A DNA stretch of 64,000 nucleotides from Geomonas limicola (GTDB taxonomy: Bacteria > Desulfobacterota > Desulfuromonadia > Geobacterales > Geobacteraceae). This document shows, piece after piece, positions 46,091 through 55,676 of this stretch (position 1 is its first letter; every line of letters begins with the position of its first letter). The notes under the pieces were generated by a model. It searched no databases. It was not told the DNA's origin and saw only the letters and a list, made by a program, of their open reading frames with translations. The translations under genes and the position numbers were made by a program. The stretch covers positions 434,001 through 498,000 of the forward strand of contig NZ_BLXZ01000001.1 of assembly GCF_014193675.1 (NCBI RefSeq), read 5' to 3'.

Positions 46091-46384
46091 ATGCAGTGTC
46101 AAACAGTTATTCCTGGTGCCGAGTGCACGTTCTGGGGCAAACAGGGTTGCGTCTTTACCGAAGGCTCGTGCCAGACCATTGTCGAGAATTGCGAAGGGTG
46201 TGACCGCGTCGTGACCGGCAGCATCGGTCAGGTATGCAGCGCCTATCCGGCCCCGGAGAAGAAGTGGGCCAACGGTATTTGCAACTTCGCGACCCACGTC
46301 AAGGTCGAGATCAAAACCGACGATGCCAAGATCAACCCGCTCAAGGCATCCAAGAAAGCAGCCGGCGCCAAGAAGAAGAAGTAA
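46091..46384 (+). CDS. PxxKW-family cysteine-rich protein
   Basis: A 97-residue protein with eight cysteines in the first 70 residues, among them CTFWGKQGC and CEGC, followed by the PxxKW signature APEKKWANGIC. The C-terminus is a lysine-rich tail (KKAAGAKKKK). Such proteins occur mainly in sulfate/metal-reducing deltaproteobacteria; function is not established, but the cysteines suggest metal or cluster binding. It has its own promoter, a strong ribosome-binding site and a strong terminator, so it is probably abundant. Confidence 0.9.
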   Translation: MQCQTVIPGAECTFWGKQGCVFTEGSCQTIVENCEGCDRVVTGSIGQVCSAYPAPEKKWANGICNFATHVKVEIKTDDAKINPLKASKKAAGAKKKK

Positions 46385-46408
46385 TTCCGCTTCGGCAAAC
46401 GCTCTCGA

Positions 46409-46437
46409 AGGGAGGACACTCGTCCTCCCTTTTTTTG
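46409..46437 (+). terminator. Strong rho-independent terminator of the PxxKW gene
   Basis: AGGGAGGAC (46409-46417) pairs with GTCCTCCCT (46422-46430) around a 4-base loop, followed by a T-run to 46437. Confidence 0.95.
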
Positions 46438-46442
46438 TGCCC

Positions 46443-46752
46443 AAACAGGGATAAACAGGATAAAAACAAGAACCTAACAGGGATACATGGGATGAATGGG
46501 ATAAAATCTAAGCTTAAAACAAAACATCTTAAACAGGTTCCAAGATTGTAAGACAATAAGATTCCAAGATTTAGGCTTTAAGGCTTTACGACTTTAAGGC
46601 TTTAAGGCTTTAAGGCTCTAAGGCTCTAAGGCTCTAAGGCTCTAAGGCTCTAAGGCTCTAGGTTTTATCCCATGTATCCCATTCATCCCTGTTTTTTTAG
46701 GTTTTATCCTGTTCATCCCATTCATCCCTGTTCTATCGGTTTATCCCTGTTA
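46443..46752. repeat. Second copy of the GGGATNNAN dispersed repeat, inverted arms around a tandem array
   Basis: Forward cores lie at about 46443-46465 and 46475-46507 (TAACAGGGATACATGGGATG and GGGATAAA). Inverted cores lie at 46661-46697, 46700-46732 and 46738-46752 (TTTATCCCATGTATCCCATT and CATCCCTGTT). The 9-base unit and TAACAG/CTGTTA ends match the 12.7-13.2 kb block. The arms bracket the 8-base tandem array. This, with the terminator at 46409, accounts for the whole 391-base gap before the NUDIX gene. Confidence 0.88.
46572..46659. repeat. Tandem 8-base repeat, AAGGCTYT x 11
   Basis: Eleven consecutive 8-base units: the first five are AAGGCTTT or variants, the last six are exact AAGGCTCT. 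The clean block structure suggests recent slippage expansion. Non-coding, 116 bases upstream of the NUDIX gene. Confidence 0.95.
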
Positions 46753-46775
46753 CACTACCCCCGGAGGAGGAACTT

Positions 46776-47228
46776 ATGGCCTACGATTACCTTACCTGTC
46801 CTGCCTGCGGTGCTCGCGTCAAGGACTACCGCAACCCGCACCCCACCGTCGACATCATCATCGAACTCACTGAAGGCATCGTGCTCATCGAACGACGCAA
46901 CGAACCTTTCGGCTGGGCGCTCCCCGGCGGCTACGTCGACTACGGCGAAATGCTCGAGACGGCTGCCATCCGTGAAGCCAAGGAAGAGACGGACCTCGAC
47001 ATCAGCGACCTGCGACTGCTCGGTTGCTACTCGGACCCCAAACGCGACACCCGGGGCCACAACATCTCCACCGTCTACGTCGCCAAGGCTCAGGGCACTC
47101 CCCGGGCGGGCGACGACGCCGCCGGGCTCAAGGTGTTCCCCCTGGAAGCGCTCCCCGAGCCGCTCTGTTTCGACCACGCCCAGATCCTCGCCGACTACCG
47201 CGCCCGCAAGGCTGCCGGTGCCCTTTAA
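46776..47228 (+). CDS. NUDIX hydrolase with N-terminal zinc-ribbon-like CPACG
   Basis: A 150-residue NUDIX protein. The NUDIX box reads [26 protein letters not shown] in pattern GX5EX7REUXEEXGU, with the catalytic REAKEE core. The start [12 protein letters not shown] contains a CxxC that may be half a zinc site. Family members hydrolyse nucleoside diphosphates linked to other groups, such as ADP-ribose. GGAGGAGG lies before the ATG. The promoter would have to lie within or beside the upstream repeats. Confidence 0.93.
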   Translation: MAYDYLTCPACGARVKDYRNPHPTVDIIIELTEGIVLIERRNEPFGWALPGGYVDYGEMLETAAIREAKEETDLDISDLRLLGCYSDPKRDTRGHNISTVYVAKAQGTPRAGDDAAGLKVFPLEALPEPLCFDHAQILADYRARKAAGAL

Positions 47229-47234
47229 AACAAA

Positions 47235-47263
47235 CGGGGCGGAAGTTTCTGACTCCCGCCCCG
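47235..47263 (+). terminator. Terminator-like hairpin after the NUDIX gene
   Basis: CGGGGCGG (47235-47242) pairs with CCGCCCCG (47256-47263), 13-base loop, starting 7 bases after the stop. No strong T-run. Confidence 0.6.
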
Positions 47264-47333
47264 TCGCATTCTCGGCTGGTTTACCTGGCTAGCAGTACCC
47301 CCCAACCCTGGCATGTTCGCAGCTACCCCTATC

Positions 47334-48167
47334 TCACCCGGCCAGTTCCTCGAGAAAAACCAATTCGGGCTGCGAGGGGACCAATCCCATCTCGAATGCA
47401 TGGCGGAAGAACGTGCGCGCCCCTTCCAGGTGAGCCGGGGTCAGTTCATAGGAGATGGTCTGCCAGTAGTCGACCAGCTCCGGCGAACTCATCCAGGCGT
47501 TCTCGGTGCACCCTGCGGCGATCTCGGCGTAGGAGGCGTAGGCCAGTTTCTTCGCGGCCACCAGGTCCCGCCCCAGGGCGACCAGTTCGGCAGCCTTGCC
47601 GCGTACCGCGTCGCGGCGCACGATCCAGAGCGCGAAGACAAAGGGAAGGCCGGTGAACTCGTGCCAGAGCTCACCTAAATCGTAGACGCGCCAGTCACCT
47701 ACCAGCCGGGCCCCCTTCAGGGCGGCATCGCCGATCAGAAGCACCGCGGGGTACTCCTGCAGGGCCATGGTGAGCGGCGACTGGGTGCGTTCATAGGTGT
47801 TGGTAAAACCGTACTTGCGGGCCAGGAGCACCTTGAGGAGGTTGACGGAGGTGTCGGATTCGGCGCTCAGCCCCACCGTGGCGCCGTCCAGCCGCTCGAT
47901 GGGGACGCGGGAGAAGAGCAGCACGCTCTTCACCGGGCCGATGGCGCTTATCGAGAGCTCGGGGAGCAGGCAGTACTGCTCATGGGCCGAAGCGTACTCA
48001 ATGGAGGAGGAGGGGCTCAGATCTAACCCACCCGACCTCAACAGGGCGTTCAGGTGGGCCGGGACGCCGGGAACGAAGCGGTACCCGGAACAGTCGAAAT
48101 GGGCGGCAAGCGCGGTGAAAATGGGGGTGCAGTTGGCGTAGCGGATGTGTCCGATGTTAAGTGTCAT
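47334..48167 (-). CDS. mqnA: MqnA, chorismate dehydratase of the futalosine pathway
   Basis: A 277-residue protein of the MqnA/MqnD periplasmic-binding-like fold. It starts MTLNIGHIRYANCTPIFTAL, the usual MqnA opening, with LRSGGLDLSPSSSIEYA and LLFSRVPIERLDGATVGLSAE further on. It dehydrates chorismate to 3-enolpyruvyl-benzoate at the entry to menaquinone synthesis by the futalosine route. The ATG at 48167 fits the family; 48176 adds three residues, and neither has a strong ribosome-binding site. It links functionally to aroC/aroK-aroB here, which provide chorismate. Confidence 0.9.
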   Translation of the reverse strand: MTLNIGHIRYANCTPIFTALAAHFDCSGYRFVPGVPAHLNALLRSGGLDLSPSSSIEYASAHEQYCLLPELSISAIGPVKSVLLFSRVPIERLDGATVGLSAESDTSVNLLKVLLARKYGFTNTYERTQSPLTMALQEYPAVLLIGDAALKGARLVGDWRVYDLGELWHEFTGLPFVFALWIVRRDAVRGKAAELVALGRDLVAAKKLAYASYAEIAAGCTENAWMSSPELVDYWQTISYELTPAHLEGARTFFRHAFEMGLVPSQPELVFLEELAG

Positions 48168-48334
48168 GTTGTACATCCAATCTTTCAAAGAAATCGAGGC
48201 CAGACTATACCAAGGCCCGGTCAATATCAAGACGAAACTGGCTTACTCACTGAGCCGCACCGGGTAACAAATAACTGGCAACCGTGGCTCTTTTCGATGC
48301 AGAAACCGCACGGTACGACTCAGTGCCGGCAAAA

Positions 48335-48366
48335 GAAAAAGACGGAAGGCACCTTCCGTCTTTTTC
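48335..48366 (-). terminator. Terminator of the accB-accC-gcvH transcript
   Basis: GAAAAAGACGGAAGG (48335-48349) pairs perfectly with CCTTCCGTCTTTTTC (48352-48366). The A/T flanks give U-runs in both directions, so it may also stop transcription of rightward readthrough. Confidence 0.9.
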
Positions 48367-48390
48367 AGCACTGCACCAAGTTGTACCGAG

Positions 48391-48777
48391 CTACTCGCCG
48401 TTGGTCACGTAGTCTTCGTAGACGTCCGCAGCCATCAGCAGGTTCATCTCCTCGGCGTCCGGGACCTCGAGAACGACCAGCCAGCCGGCGTCGTAGGGGT
48501 CGTCGTTGATGAACTCCGGGGCGTTACTCAGTTCCGAGTTCACCTCGAGCACCGTCCCGGAGAGAGGTGCGTACAGCTCGGCGACCGTCTTGCGCGCCTC
48601 GATCGAGCCGAAGGAATCGTCCTGCTCCAGTTCGTCGCCCGGTTCGGGAAGTTCTACGGAGCTGATGTTGCCCAGTTCCGCCTGCGCGTAATCGGTGATG
48701 CCGATGACCGCACGGTCCCCTTCCAGACGTACCCACATGTGTTCCTTGCTGTACTTAAGTTCCTCGGGAAAATCCAT
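48391..48777 (-). CDS. gcvH: Glycine cleavage system H protein
   Basis: A 128-residue lipoyl-carrier protein. The lipoylated lysine is K63 in SFGSIEARKTVAELYAPLSG. The start LKYSKEHMWVRLEG and the AGWLVVLEV segment are standard. GGAG lies 7 bases before the ATG, which begins 3 bases after the accC stop, so it is cotranscribed with accB-accC. No gcvT or gcvP genes are in the window. It may serve as a lipoyl carrier or a partner of glycine cleavage enzymes encoded elsewhere. Confidence 0.95.
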   Translation of the reverse strand: MDFPEELKYSKEHMWVRLEGDRAVIGITDYAQAELGNISSVELPEPGDELEQDDSFGSIEARKTVAELYAPLSGTVLEVNSELSNAPEFINDDPYDAGWLVVLEVPDAEEMNLLMAADVYEDYVTNGE

Positions 48778-48780
48778 ACG

Positions 48781-50121
48781 TTACTCCAATACTAATCGTT
48801 CGATGAAGCCTGTGTCGATGTTGCCTTCGATGAAATCCTTGTTGGACATGATGCGCTTGTGGAACGGGATGGTGGTCTTGATGCCGTCGACGATGTACTC
48901 GTCGAGAGCGCGGGCCATCCGCTTGATCGCCTCTTCCCTGGTGTCGGCATGCACGATGAGCTTGGCGATCAGGGAGTCGTAGTGCGGCACCACAGTGTAG
49001 TTCGTGTAGACGAAGGAGTCAACACGCACGCCGAGTCCGCCCGGGGTGTGGTGGTCGGTGATCTTGCCGGGGGACGGGGTGAACTTCACCGAGTCCTCGG
49101 CGTTGATGCGGCACTCGATGGAGTGGCCCTTGATCTTGATGTCGTCCTGGGTGTAGCGGAGCTTCAACCCGTAGGCGGAGCGGATCTGCTCCTTCACCAC
49201 GTCGACGCCGGTAACCATCTCGGTGACCGGGTGCTCGACCTGGACGCGGGTGTTCATCTCCATGAAGTAGAAGTTGTTGTTCTTGTCGACCAGGAACTCC
49301 ATGGTGCCGACCGAGTTGTAGTTGACCGCCTTGGCGGCGGCAACCGCTGCGGCACCCATCTTCTCGCGCAGCTCGGGGGTGGTCACCGTGGAGGGGGCCT
49401 CCTCGATCACCTTCTGGTGGCGGCGCTGGATGGAGCAGTCGCGCTCGCCCAGGTGCACCACGTTACCGTGCTTGTCGGCCAGGATCTGGATCTCGACGTG
49501 GCGCGGGTTCTCGCAGTAGCGCTCGATGTAGACCTCGGGGTTGCCGAAGCCGGTCTGCGCCTCGGCACGCGCGGTGGCGAAGGCATTGGGAAGCGCCGCC
49601 GGCGAGTGCACGATCTTCATGCCACGCCCGCCGCCGCCCGCGGTCGCCTTGATGATGACCGGGAAGCCGATCTCCTTGGCTACGCGCACCGCCTCGTTGA
49701 CGTCGTGCACCCCTTCCTTGGTACCGGGGAGGATGGGGACGCCGACCTTGATCACCGCCTGGCGGGCCGAGATCTTGTCGCCCATGATGCGCATGCTCTC
49801 GGCCGTCGGTCCGATGAAGGTGATGCCGCACTTCTCGCAGACATCGGCGAAGACCGGGTTCTCGGAGAGAAAGCCGTAGCCGGGATGGATCGCTTCGGCG
49901 TCGGTCAGTTCCGCGGCGGAGATGATGGCGTTGATGTTGAGGTAGCTTAAGAGGCTGGGAGCGGGTCCGATGCAGACGCTCTCGTCGGCAAGTTTCACGT
50001 GCAGCGAATCCTTGTCGGCGGAGGAGTAGACGGCGACCGTCTTGATCCCCATCTCTTTGCAGGTCCTGATGATCCTCAGGGCAATTTCACCCCGGTTGGC
50101 GATAAGAACTTTATGAAACAT
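48781..50121 (-). CDS. accC: Acetyl-CoA carboxylase, biotin carboxylase subunit
   Basis: A 446-residue ATP-grasp enzyme that carboxylates biotin on AccB, the first step of fatty-acid synthesis. Features are [20 protein letters not shown] at the N-terminus, the ATP-grasp loop [34 protein letters not shown] and [12 protein letters not shown]. The ATG at 50121 has GGGAG upstream and matches family length; the earlier frame up to 50259 is not homologous. AccB is encoded 222 bases upstream. Confidence 0.97.
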   Translation of the reverse strand: MFHKVLIANRGEIALRIIRTCKEMGIKTVAVYSSADKDSLHVKLADESVCIGPAPSLLSYLNINAIISAAELTDAEAIHPGYGFLSENPVFADVCEKCGITFIGPTAESMRIMGDKISARQAVIKVGVPILPGTKEGVHDVNEAVRVAKEIGFPVIIKATAGGGGRGMKIVHSPAALPNAFATARAEAQTGFGNPEVYIERYCENPRHVEIQILADKHGNVVHLGERDCSIQRRHQKVIEEAPSTVTTPELREKMGAAAVAAAKAVNYNSVGTMEFLVDKNNNFYFMEMNTRVQVEHPVTEMVTGVDVVKEQIRSAYGLKLRYTQDDIKIKGHSIECRINAEDSVKFTPSPGKITDHHTPGGLGVRVDSFVYTNYTVVPHYDSLIAKLIVHADTREEAIKRMARALDEYIVDGIKTTIPFHKRIMSNKDFIEGNIDTGFIERLVLE

Positions 50122-50298
50122 GTTGATCTCCCGGGGAAGCGACGACGGGACCGCAGGCGCGGGAATCGGATGATCCTCCAGGCGCGGGCTGCCGGTACGG
50201 GTCGCCTCCCTGTTCCTTGTGGTAGCGGCGAGGGTCCACTCGCCCTCCCCTTGTGGCACGCGCCTCAGGCGGTGCTGCCGTCAGGGGCCAGCTAGGGC

Positions 50299-50336
50299 AG
50301 GAGGGGGTAAACCGTAAACCGGGTCCCCCCCCTCCT
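50299..50336 (-). other. Hairpin between accB and accC
   Basis: AGGAGGGGG (50299-50307) pairs with CCCCCTCCT (50328-50336) in the 222-base accB-accC gap. It could be an attenuator or a processing site giving more accB than accC product. Confidence 0.5.
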
Positions 50337-50343
50337 CAGCCGA

Positions 50344-50817
<474 letters not shown>

Positions 50818-50841
50818 GTTGCTCTCCTTTTCATTCCAGTG

Positions 50842-51909
50842 TTAAACAATCATCAACTGCTTGGGTACCTGCGTTATCCTGCGGCAGCCATCGGATTCGA
50901 CGACCACGCTGTCCTCTATCCTCACCCCGCCGAATCCGGGGAGGTAGATCCCGGGCTCCACGGTGAATACCATCCCTTCCTCGATGACCTGGGTGCTGCG
51001 CGGCGACGCCGTGGGGGGCTCGTGGATGTCGATGCCGATCCCGTGCCCCAGGCCATGCCCGAAGTACGGGCCGAACCCCTTGGAGGCGATGTAGTCGCGC
51101 GCCTTGGCGTCCACGTCCTTGAAGCTTACCCCGGGGCGCACCGCCTCGATGGCCAACTCCTGCGCCACCCGCACCGTCTCGTAGACCTCGCGCTGGCGGC
51201 TGTCGGGCTCGCCCAGGCTCACCGTCACCGTCTCGTCGGAGCAGTACCCCTCGAAGAGTGCACCGTAGTCGAAGGTGACCAGCTCTCCTGCGGCCAGCCG
51301 CTTTTCCGAGGCCCGGCCGTGCGGCAGGGCGCCGCGCTCACCCGAGGCCACGATGAAATCGAAGGATTTTCCCTCGGCGCCACGCTCCCGCATGGCAACC
51401 TCGAGTGCCCAGGCGAGTTCGCTCTCCACCGCTCCGGGCTTAGCCAGCGGGAGGATCTCCAGAAGCGACTGGGAGGCGATCTGCGCCACGCGCTCCAGGG
51501 TCCGCAACTCCTCGGCGTCCTTGACGGCCCGCAAGAGGGTGAGTTCATTGTCAGCCGGTATGAAGCGCAGACCGGGGAGGCGCCCTTCGAGGTCGCGGAA
51601 GGCCTGGACGCTCATGTGCCCCGCCTCGAAGGCGAGGCTTGCGGCGCCCGACTCACGGACCAGCGCGACCACCGAGTCGAGCCGGTTCGAGAACTCGACG
51701 ACCTGGGCTCCCTTCACCTGGGCGCCGGCCTGGGAGGTGTAGCGCGAGTCGGTGAGGAACCACCCGGCGCTCTGGGATACCAAGAGTGTCCCTTCACTTC
51801 CGGTGAAGCCGGTGAGGTACCTGATATTGCTGAGGTTGGTGATCAACAGGAGATCCGCGCCGACGTTCTGCAGGGCCCCCCGGGCCTTCAAGACTCTGTT
51901 TGATAGCAT
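50842..51909 (-). CDS. pepP: Xaa-Pro aminopeptidase (M24 metallopeptidase)
   Basis: A 355-residue peptidase of the pita-bread fold. An N-terminal creatinase-like domain (ADLLLITNLSNIRYLTGFTG) precedes the catalytic domain. Metal ligands appear in TFDYGALFEGYCSD, GHGLGHGIGIDIHEPP, EEGMVFTVEPGIY and VRIEDSVVV. It removes N-terminal residues ahead of proline. Commonly encoded beside aroQ and accB in Gram-negative and Gram-positive bacteria, as here. Confidence 0.94.
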   Translation of the reverse strand: MLSNRVLKARGALQNVGADLLLITNLSNIRYLTGFTGSEGTLLVSQSAGWFLTDSRYTSQAGAQVKGAQVVEFSNRLDSVVALVRESGAASLAFEAGHMSVQAFRDLEGRLPGLRFIPADNELTLLRAVKDAEELRTLERVAQIASQSLLEILPLAKPGAVESELAWALEVAMRERGAEGKSFDFIVASGERGALPHGRASEKRLAAGELVTFDYGALFEGYCSDETVTVSLGEPDSRQREVYETVRVAQELAIEAVRPGVSFKDVDAKARDYIASKGFGPYFGHGLGHGIGIDIHEPPTASPRSTQVIEEGMVFTVEPGIYLPGFGGVRIEDSVVVESDGCRRITQVPKQLMIV

Positions 51910-51930
51910 AAAAGCCGCCTCGATGACAAT

Positions 51931-52389
51931 CTATTTCTCCAGCACACTTACCAGCGCGCGAAGCCCCAAAAGGTAGCTTTCCGGGCCGAATCCGCAGATC
52001 TGGCCGACCGCAATGGGAGCCAGGTAACTGTGGGTGCGAAACGCCTCGCGGGCGTGGATGTTGGAGAGGTGTACTTCGACGGTGGGGAGCGCCGTGGCCG
52101 CCACGGCGTCCCGGATGGCAACGCTGGTGTGGGTGTAGGCTGCCGGGTTGATCAGGATCCCCTGGCAGTCCCCCATGGCCTCTTGGATGGCGTCCACCAG
52201 GGCCCCTTCCGAGTTGGACTGCAGGGTTTTAAGCTCGACCTCCAGTTCGCGGGCCAGCGCGGAGAGAGCGCTGTTGATCCCTTCCAGGGTCGTGCTGCCG
52301 TACACCCCGGGTTCCCGGACACCCAGGAGGTTCAGGTTGGGGCCGTGCAGGACCAGGATCCGCTTCGGGGCGACACTCATGGCGCTCAT
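51931..52389 (-). CDS. aroQ: Type II 3-dehydroquinate dehydratase
   Basis: A 152-residue enzyme for step three of the shikimate pathway. Motifs include [54 protein letters not shown] and [15 protein letters not shown]. The ATG at 52389 has GGAG 8 bases upstream; a second ATG (52380) is less well placed. The start overlaps the Roadblock stop (ATGA). Confidence 0.96.
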   Translation of the reverse strand: MSAMSVAPKRILVLHGPNLNLLGVREPGVYGSTTLEGINSALSALARELEVELKTLQSNSEGALVDAIQEAMGDCQGILINPAAYTHTSVAIRDAVAATALPTVEVHLSNIHAREAFRTHSYLAPIAVGQICGFGPESYLLGLRALVSVLEK

Positions 52390-52748
52390 TGCAGCGACTC
52401 CCTAAGTCCGGGGGCCTCGCGTTTGAGGAGGTAGCGGGCCTTGCCGAAGTTGCCATCCGAGGCAAGGACCAGCGCGACGAAGAACTCGTCGCTCACCCCG
52501 CGCACCAGGACGATGCAGTTGTCGGCGATGATGGAAACCTCCTGCAGCTCACCGGTCTTGAGGACGCCTACGGTCCGCTTGATCTCCTTGAGCACCGAGG
52601 CGTACTCAACCGCCAGGGTCGGCACGTCGAGCTCGGTGGTCGCCGCACTGTATTCCTCGATGGCGATGCCGTCGTAGCCCATGATGACTCCGCCCAGCGC
52701 GCCGATGTTATCCTCGACCAGGGCCTGCAGGATCTTCTTAAAGCCCAT
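52386..52748 (-). CDS. Roadblock/LC7-domain protein (MglB-like)
   Basis: A 120-residue single Roadblock domain ([33 protein letters not shown] and an antiparallel strand region). Such proteins are often GTPase-activating partners of MglA-type small GTPases in motility or polarity. No GTPase gene is next to it. It overlaps the upstream TPR gene by 11 bases and the downstream aroQ gene by 4, so it is embedded in the aromatic operon. Its target is unknown. Confidence 0.9.
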   Translation of the reverse strand: MGFKKILQALVEDNIGALGGVIMGYDGIAIEEYSAATTELDVPTLAVEYASVLKEIKRTVGVLKTGELQEVSIIADNCIVLVRGVSDEFFVALVLASDGNFGKARYLLKREAPGLRESLQ

Positions 52749-54000
52749 CTTTTCTTCTCCTTATGTTGTCCAGCCAACGGGAAAGTTCTGTCACCAGTTC
52801 GGCCTCCTCCCCTGCCCCTCCGGTTGCCGCAGCAGATACGGCAGCGGGTTGCACGGTTGCCGGCTCGGCCTCGAGTGCGCCCGGCGCGGGAGACGCCGTA
52901 ACGGGCTCCGGCTCTTCAAGGATACCGAGATCTTCAAAAGCGGGAAAGGCATCGTTCGCGGTGAACTCGTCGGGTCCCGACGCGTCGAGAGGTTCGGGAT
53001 CGGACAGCACGGGAGCCACGGCAGGTTCGGGCTCGACCTCGAAGACAGGGGTTTCGAACAGAGCAGCGGCAGGTGCTGCGCTCGGGAACGCCGGGGCCTC
53101 GACAGGTGCAGCGGAGAGTGGTGTCGCGGGCGGGGATGCCGGTTCATCAGGGGTGAAGAGGGCATCGAGGCCGGACTTGGGAGCGGCGACCGGCTCCCAG
53201 GCGGGGGCGTCCTCGTCCAGTTCCAGTTCCTCATCGGAGGCGGGAAAATCGAACGTGACATCGGCGGCGGGAAGCGTGCCTGCCTGCTGGTGGTCCAAGG
53301 CCGTCTTCAGCTCGGCCCAGCGCAGACGGTACCCCTGGTTGGCCGGAGCCGCGGCGGAGAGCTCCTGGTAGATAGCGATCGCCTTATCGAGAAAGCCCTG
53401 CGAGACGTAGAGTTCGGCGAGGGTCGCCGTGGTGAGCGGATCGCGCACCCCCGTTCCGGCTGACGGGAACTCCTCCGGCTCATCCTCCAGAGGTTCGAGG
53501 TCCTCGATGACCTCGACATCCTCGATGATCTCCTCCTCGTCTTCTTCCGGGGCGGCGCTTACCAGGGCAGGCGAGAGATCCGGCATGCTCTCCAGGGACT
53601 GCAGGAGCAGTACGCTCTCGGCATCCTCCGGGTTTTGCACCAGTACCTGGTTCAGGACCTTCTGGGCGAGCCGCAGATCGCCCTCATCCACGTAGAGTTG
53701 TGACAAGAGCTTCAAGGCCCGGACATGTTCGGGGTTGAGTTCGGCGGCCCGCTCCAGTGCGCTGCGCGCCTCGTCCTTGATCCCCTTGTCGAAGAAGGCG
53801 GCCCCCAGGGCGAAGAAGCCTCCCGGGTAGTCGGGGTGAAGTCTGCAACCTTTTTTGGCGACCAGGATGGCATCGTCCAGCAGTCCCAGTTTGCGGTACA
53901 GCTCAGAGAGCGGTGCAAAGCTGAGCGAGCGCGGGTCGGCCTCCAGCATGTTCTCGAAACGCTGGATCTCGCTCCAAAAAGAAATTGCCTCTTCTACCAT
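52738..54000 (-). CDS. TPR protein with a low-complexity acidic/proline-alanine tail
   Basis: A 420-residue cytoplasmic protein (no signal peptide). The first ~150 residues are TPR repeats (RKLGLLDDAILVAKKGC, FALGAAFFDKGIKDEARSAL). A very acidic segment (EEDEEEIIEDVEVIEDLEP, ~170-190) and another TPR-like unit (~200-235) follow. The last ~180 residues are Ala/Pro/Glu-rich and probably disordered, ending [12 protein letters not shown]. It overlaps the Roadblock gene, suggesting the two act as a pair. Function unknown. Confidence 0.85.
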   Translation of the reverse strand: MVEEAISFWSEIQRFENMLEADPRSLSFAPLSELYRKLGLLDDAILVAKKGCRLHPDYPGGFFALGAAFFDKGIKDEARSALERAAELNPEHVRALKLLSQLYVDEGDLRLAQKVLNQVLVQNPEDAESVLLLQSLESMPDLSPALVSAAPEEDEEEIIEDVEVIEDLEPLEDEPEEFPSAGTGVRDPLTTATLAELYVSQGFLDKAIAIYQELSAAAPANQGYRLRWAELKTALDHQQAGTLPAADVTFDFPASDEELELDEDAPAWEPVAAPKSGLDALFTPDEPASPPATPLSAAPVEAPAFPSAAPAAALFETPVFEVEPEPAVAPVLSDPEPLDASGPDEFTANDAFPAFEDLGILEEPEPVTASPAPGALEAEPATVQPAAVSAAATGGAGEEAELVTELSRWLDNIRRRKDGL

Positions 54001-54001
54001 G

Positions 54002-55597
54002 TCACTCTCCTATGCCACAGATCTCCAAAAGCGCGTTCAGGTCTTTCACTCTCTCCATATGGTAGGCACCGATTCCCTGGTTGCAGATGAAAAGCAGTCC
54101 CTTGTCACGGACCTTCTTGTCGTGGGAGAGGGCCTCGGCATAGGCTGCGGCCGGGAAACACGGGAGTTCCCGGGGGAGCCCGAAGCGGGCCAGGAGCGCC
54201 TCGATGCGCTCACAGTCCGCCTGGCTGCAGGTGCCGAAGGCCTTAGATATCCTGGCTGCCTGGACCATGCCGATGGCAACCGCCTCGCCATGCAGGAACT
54301 GCGAGTAGCCGGTCAGGGTCTCGACGGCGTGCCCCAGGGTGTGCCCGTAGTTGAGGACCGCGCGCACCCCCCCTTCCCGTTCGTCGGACTCGACGACCCG
54401 GGCCTTGATGGCGCAGGACCGTCCGACCGCGTGGATCAGGGCCTCCTTGTCGCGTGCCAGGAGACGCTCGGCGTTGTCCTCGAGGAAGCTGAAGAAGTCG
54501 GCATCGAGCACCGCCCCGTACTTGATGATCTCGCCCAGCCCGCAGAGGAACTCGCGTTGCGGCAGGGAGTCGAGCGTGGTCACGTCGATGAGCACGGCGC
54601 GTGGCTGGTAAAAGGCGCCGATCAGGTTTTTCCCTTTGGGGTGGTTGATGCCGGTCTTGCCGCCGACGCTCGAGTCGACCTGGGACAACAGCGTGGTCGG
54701 CACCTGGATGAACGGGATACCGCGCAGGTAGCTTGCTGCCGCGTACCCGGCCATGTCGCCGATCACCCCGCCTCCCAGGGCGACGATGAACGAGCCACGG
54801 TCGAGGGCGGCGTCCACCAGGCCGTCAAAGATGAGATTCAAGGTGGTGCTGTTTTTGTGCTGCTCGCCATCGGGGAGTTCGATCAGGACGCTGCGGAAAC
54901 CCGCCTGCTCCAGCGCAGCGCGGACCCGGTCGTAGTAGAGAGGAGCCACGGTAGTGTTGCTTACCACGGCTGCGCTACCCGAGAGTTCCAGTTCGCGGCA
55001 GACCCGGCCCAGGGTATCGAGGTTTCCGGCCCCCAGGGAGATGTCGTAGCTGCGCTCTCCGAGAGCAACCCTCACCGTATCTGTTCGCACATTCCCCCCT
55101 GTGACACTGCGGATGATCTCATCGGCTACGGCCTCGATGCTCTTCGCGTCGGTCGCGATGCGCAGGTCGGCATCGGCGTAGCACCCCTCCCTGGCCTCCA
55201 GCATGGTGCGGATCCGCTCCAGAGACGGGTCGTTTTGCAAAAGCGGTCGTTCGCTGTCCCCCGAAACGCGCGCGGCGATGGTTTCCACCGAGGCCGTCAG
55301 GTTGACAATGGTGCCCGAGGCGCGCATCAGGGTCCGGTTGGCACTCGAGAGCACCGCGCCACCGCCGGTGGAAACTACCAGGCCGTTTCCGGCGACAACC
55401 CGCCCCAGCACCCGGGATTCCAGCTCGCGAAAGGCAGGTTCACCCTGGTTGGCGAAGATCTCTTTGATAGTGACGCCGGCTTCCTGGACGATCGCCTCGT
55501 CGAGGTCGAGGTAGCGAAACCCCAGGCGCGTGGCAAGTACCCGCCCCACGCTGGTTTTGCCGCACCCCATGAAGCCGGTGAGGATGATGTTTTTCAA
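54002..55597 (-). CDS. Bifunctional shikimate kinase / 3-dehydroquinate synthase (AroK-AroB fusion)
   Basis: A 531-residue fusion of two shikimate-pathway enzymes. Residues 1-~168 are shikimate kinase (P-loop [22 protein letters not shown]). Residues ~170-531 are 3-dehydroquinate synthase ([51 protein letters not shown]). There is no stop between them. The most likely start is TTG at 55597, where shikimate-kinase homology begins; the frame is open further upstream to an ATG at 55732 inside aroC. An internal GTG at 55090 after AGGGGGG could also start a separate 363-codon AroB. Confidence 0.9.
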   Translation of the reverse strand: MKNIILTGFMGCGKTSVGRVLATRLGFRYLDLDEAIVQEAGVTIKEIFANQGEPAFRELESRVLGRVVAGNGLVVSTGGGAVLSSANRTLMRASGTIVNLTASVETIAARVSGDSERPLLQNDPSLERIRTMLEAREGCYADADLRIATDAKSIEAVADEIIRSVTGGNVRTDTVRVALGERSYDISLGAGNLDTLGRVCRELELSGSAAVVSNTTVAPLYYDRVRAALEQAGFRSVLIELPDGEQHKNSTTLNLIFDGLVDAALDRGSFIVALGGGVIGDMAGYAAASYLRGIPFIQVPTTLLSQVDSSVGGKTGINHPKGKNLIGAFYQPRAVLIDVTTLDSLPQREFLCGLGEIIKYGAVLDADFFSFLEDNAERLLARDKEALIHAVGRSCAIKARVVESDEREGGVRAVLNYGHTLGHAVETLTGYSQFLHGEAVAIGMVQAARISKAFGTCSQADCERIEALLARFGLPRELPCFPAAAYAEALSHDKKVRDKGLLFICNQGIGAYHMERVKDLNALLEICGIGE

Positions 55598-55676
55598 GGT
55601 TCTGGTTTCCGTTTGTTCAGCGGCCCGATCCGTCGACCGGTCGGACCGGGCTAACCGGACAGTTAAGGTCGAGACC

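Noticed and set aside
46443..46752. CRISPR array
   Set aside because: The units are short, modular and inverted, with no unique spacers and no cas genes.
53855..55654. 599-codon plus-strand frame over aroK-aroB
   Set aside because: Antisense shadow of a clearly conserved fusion enzyme.
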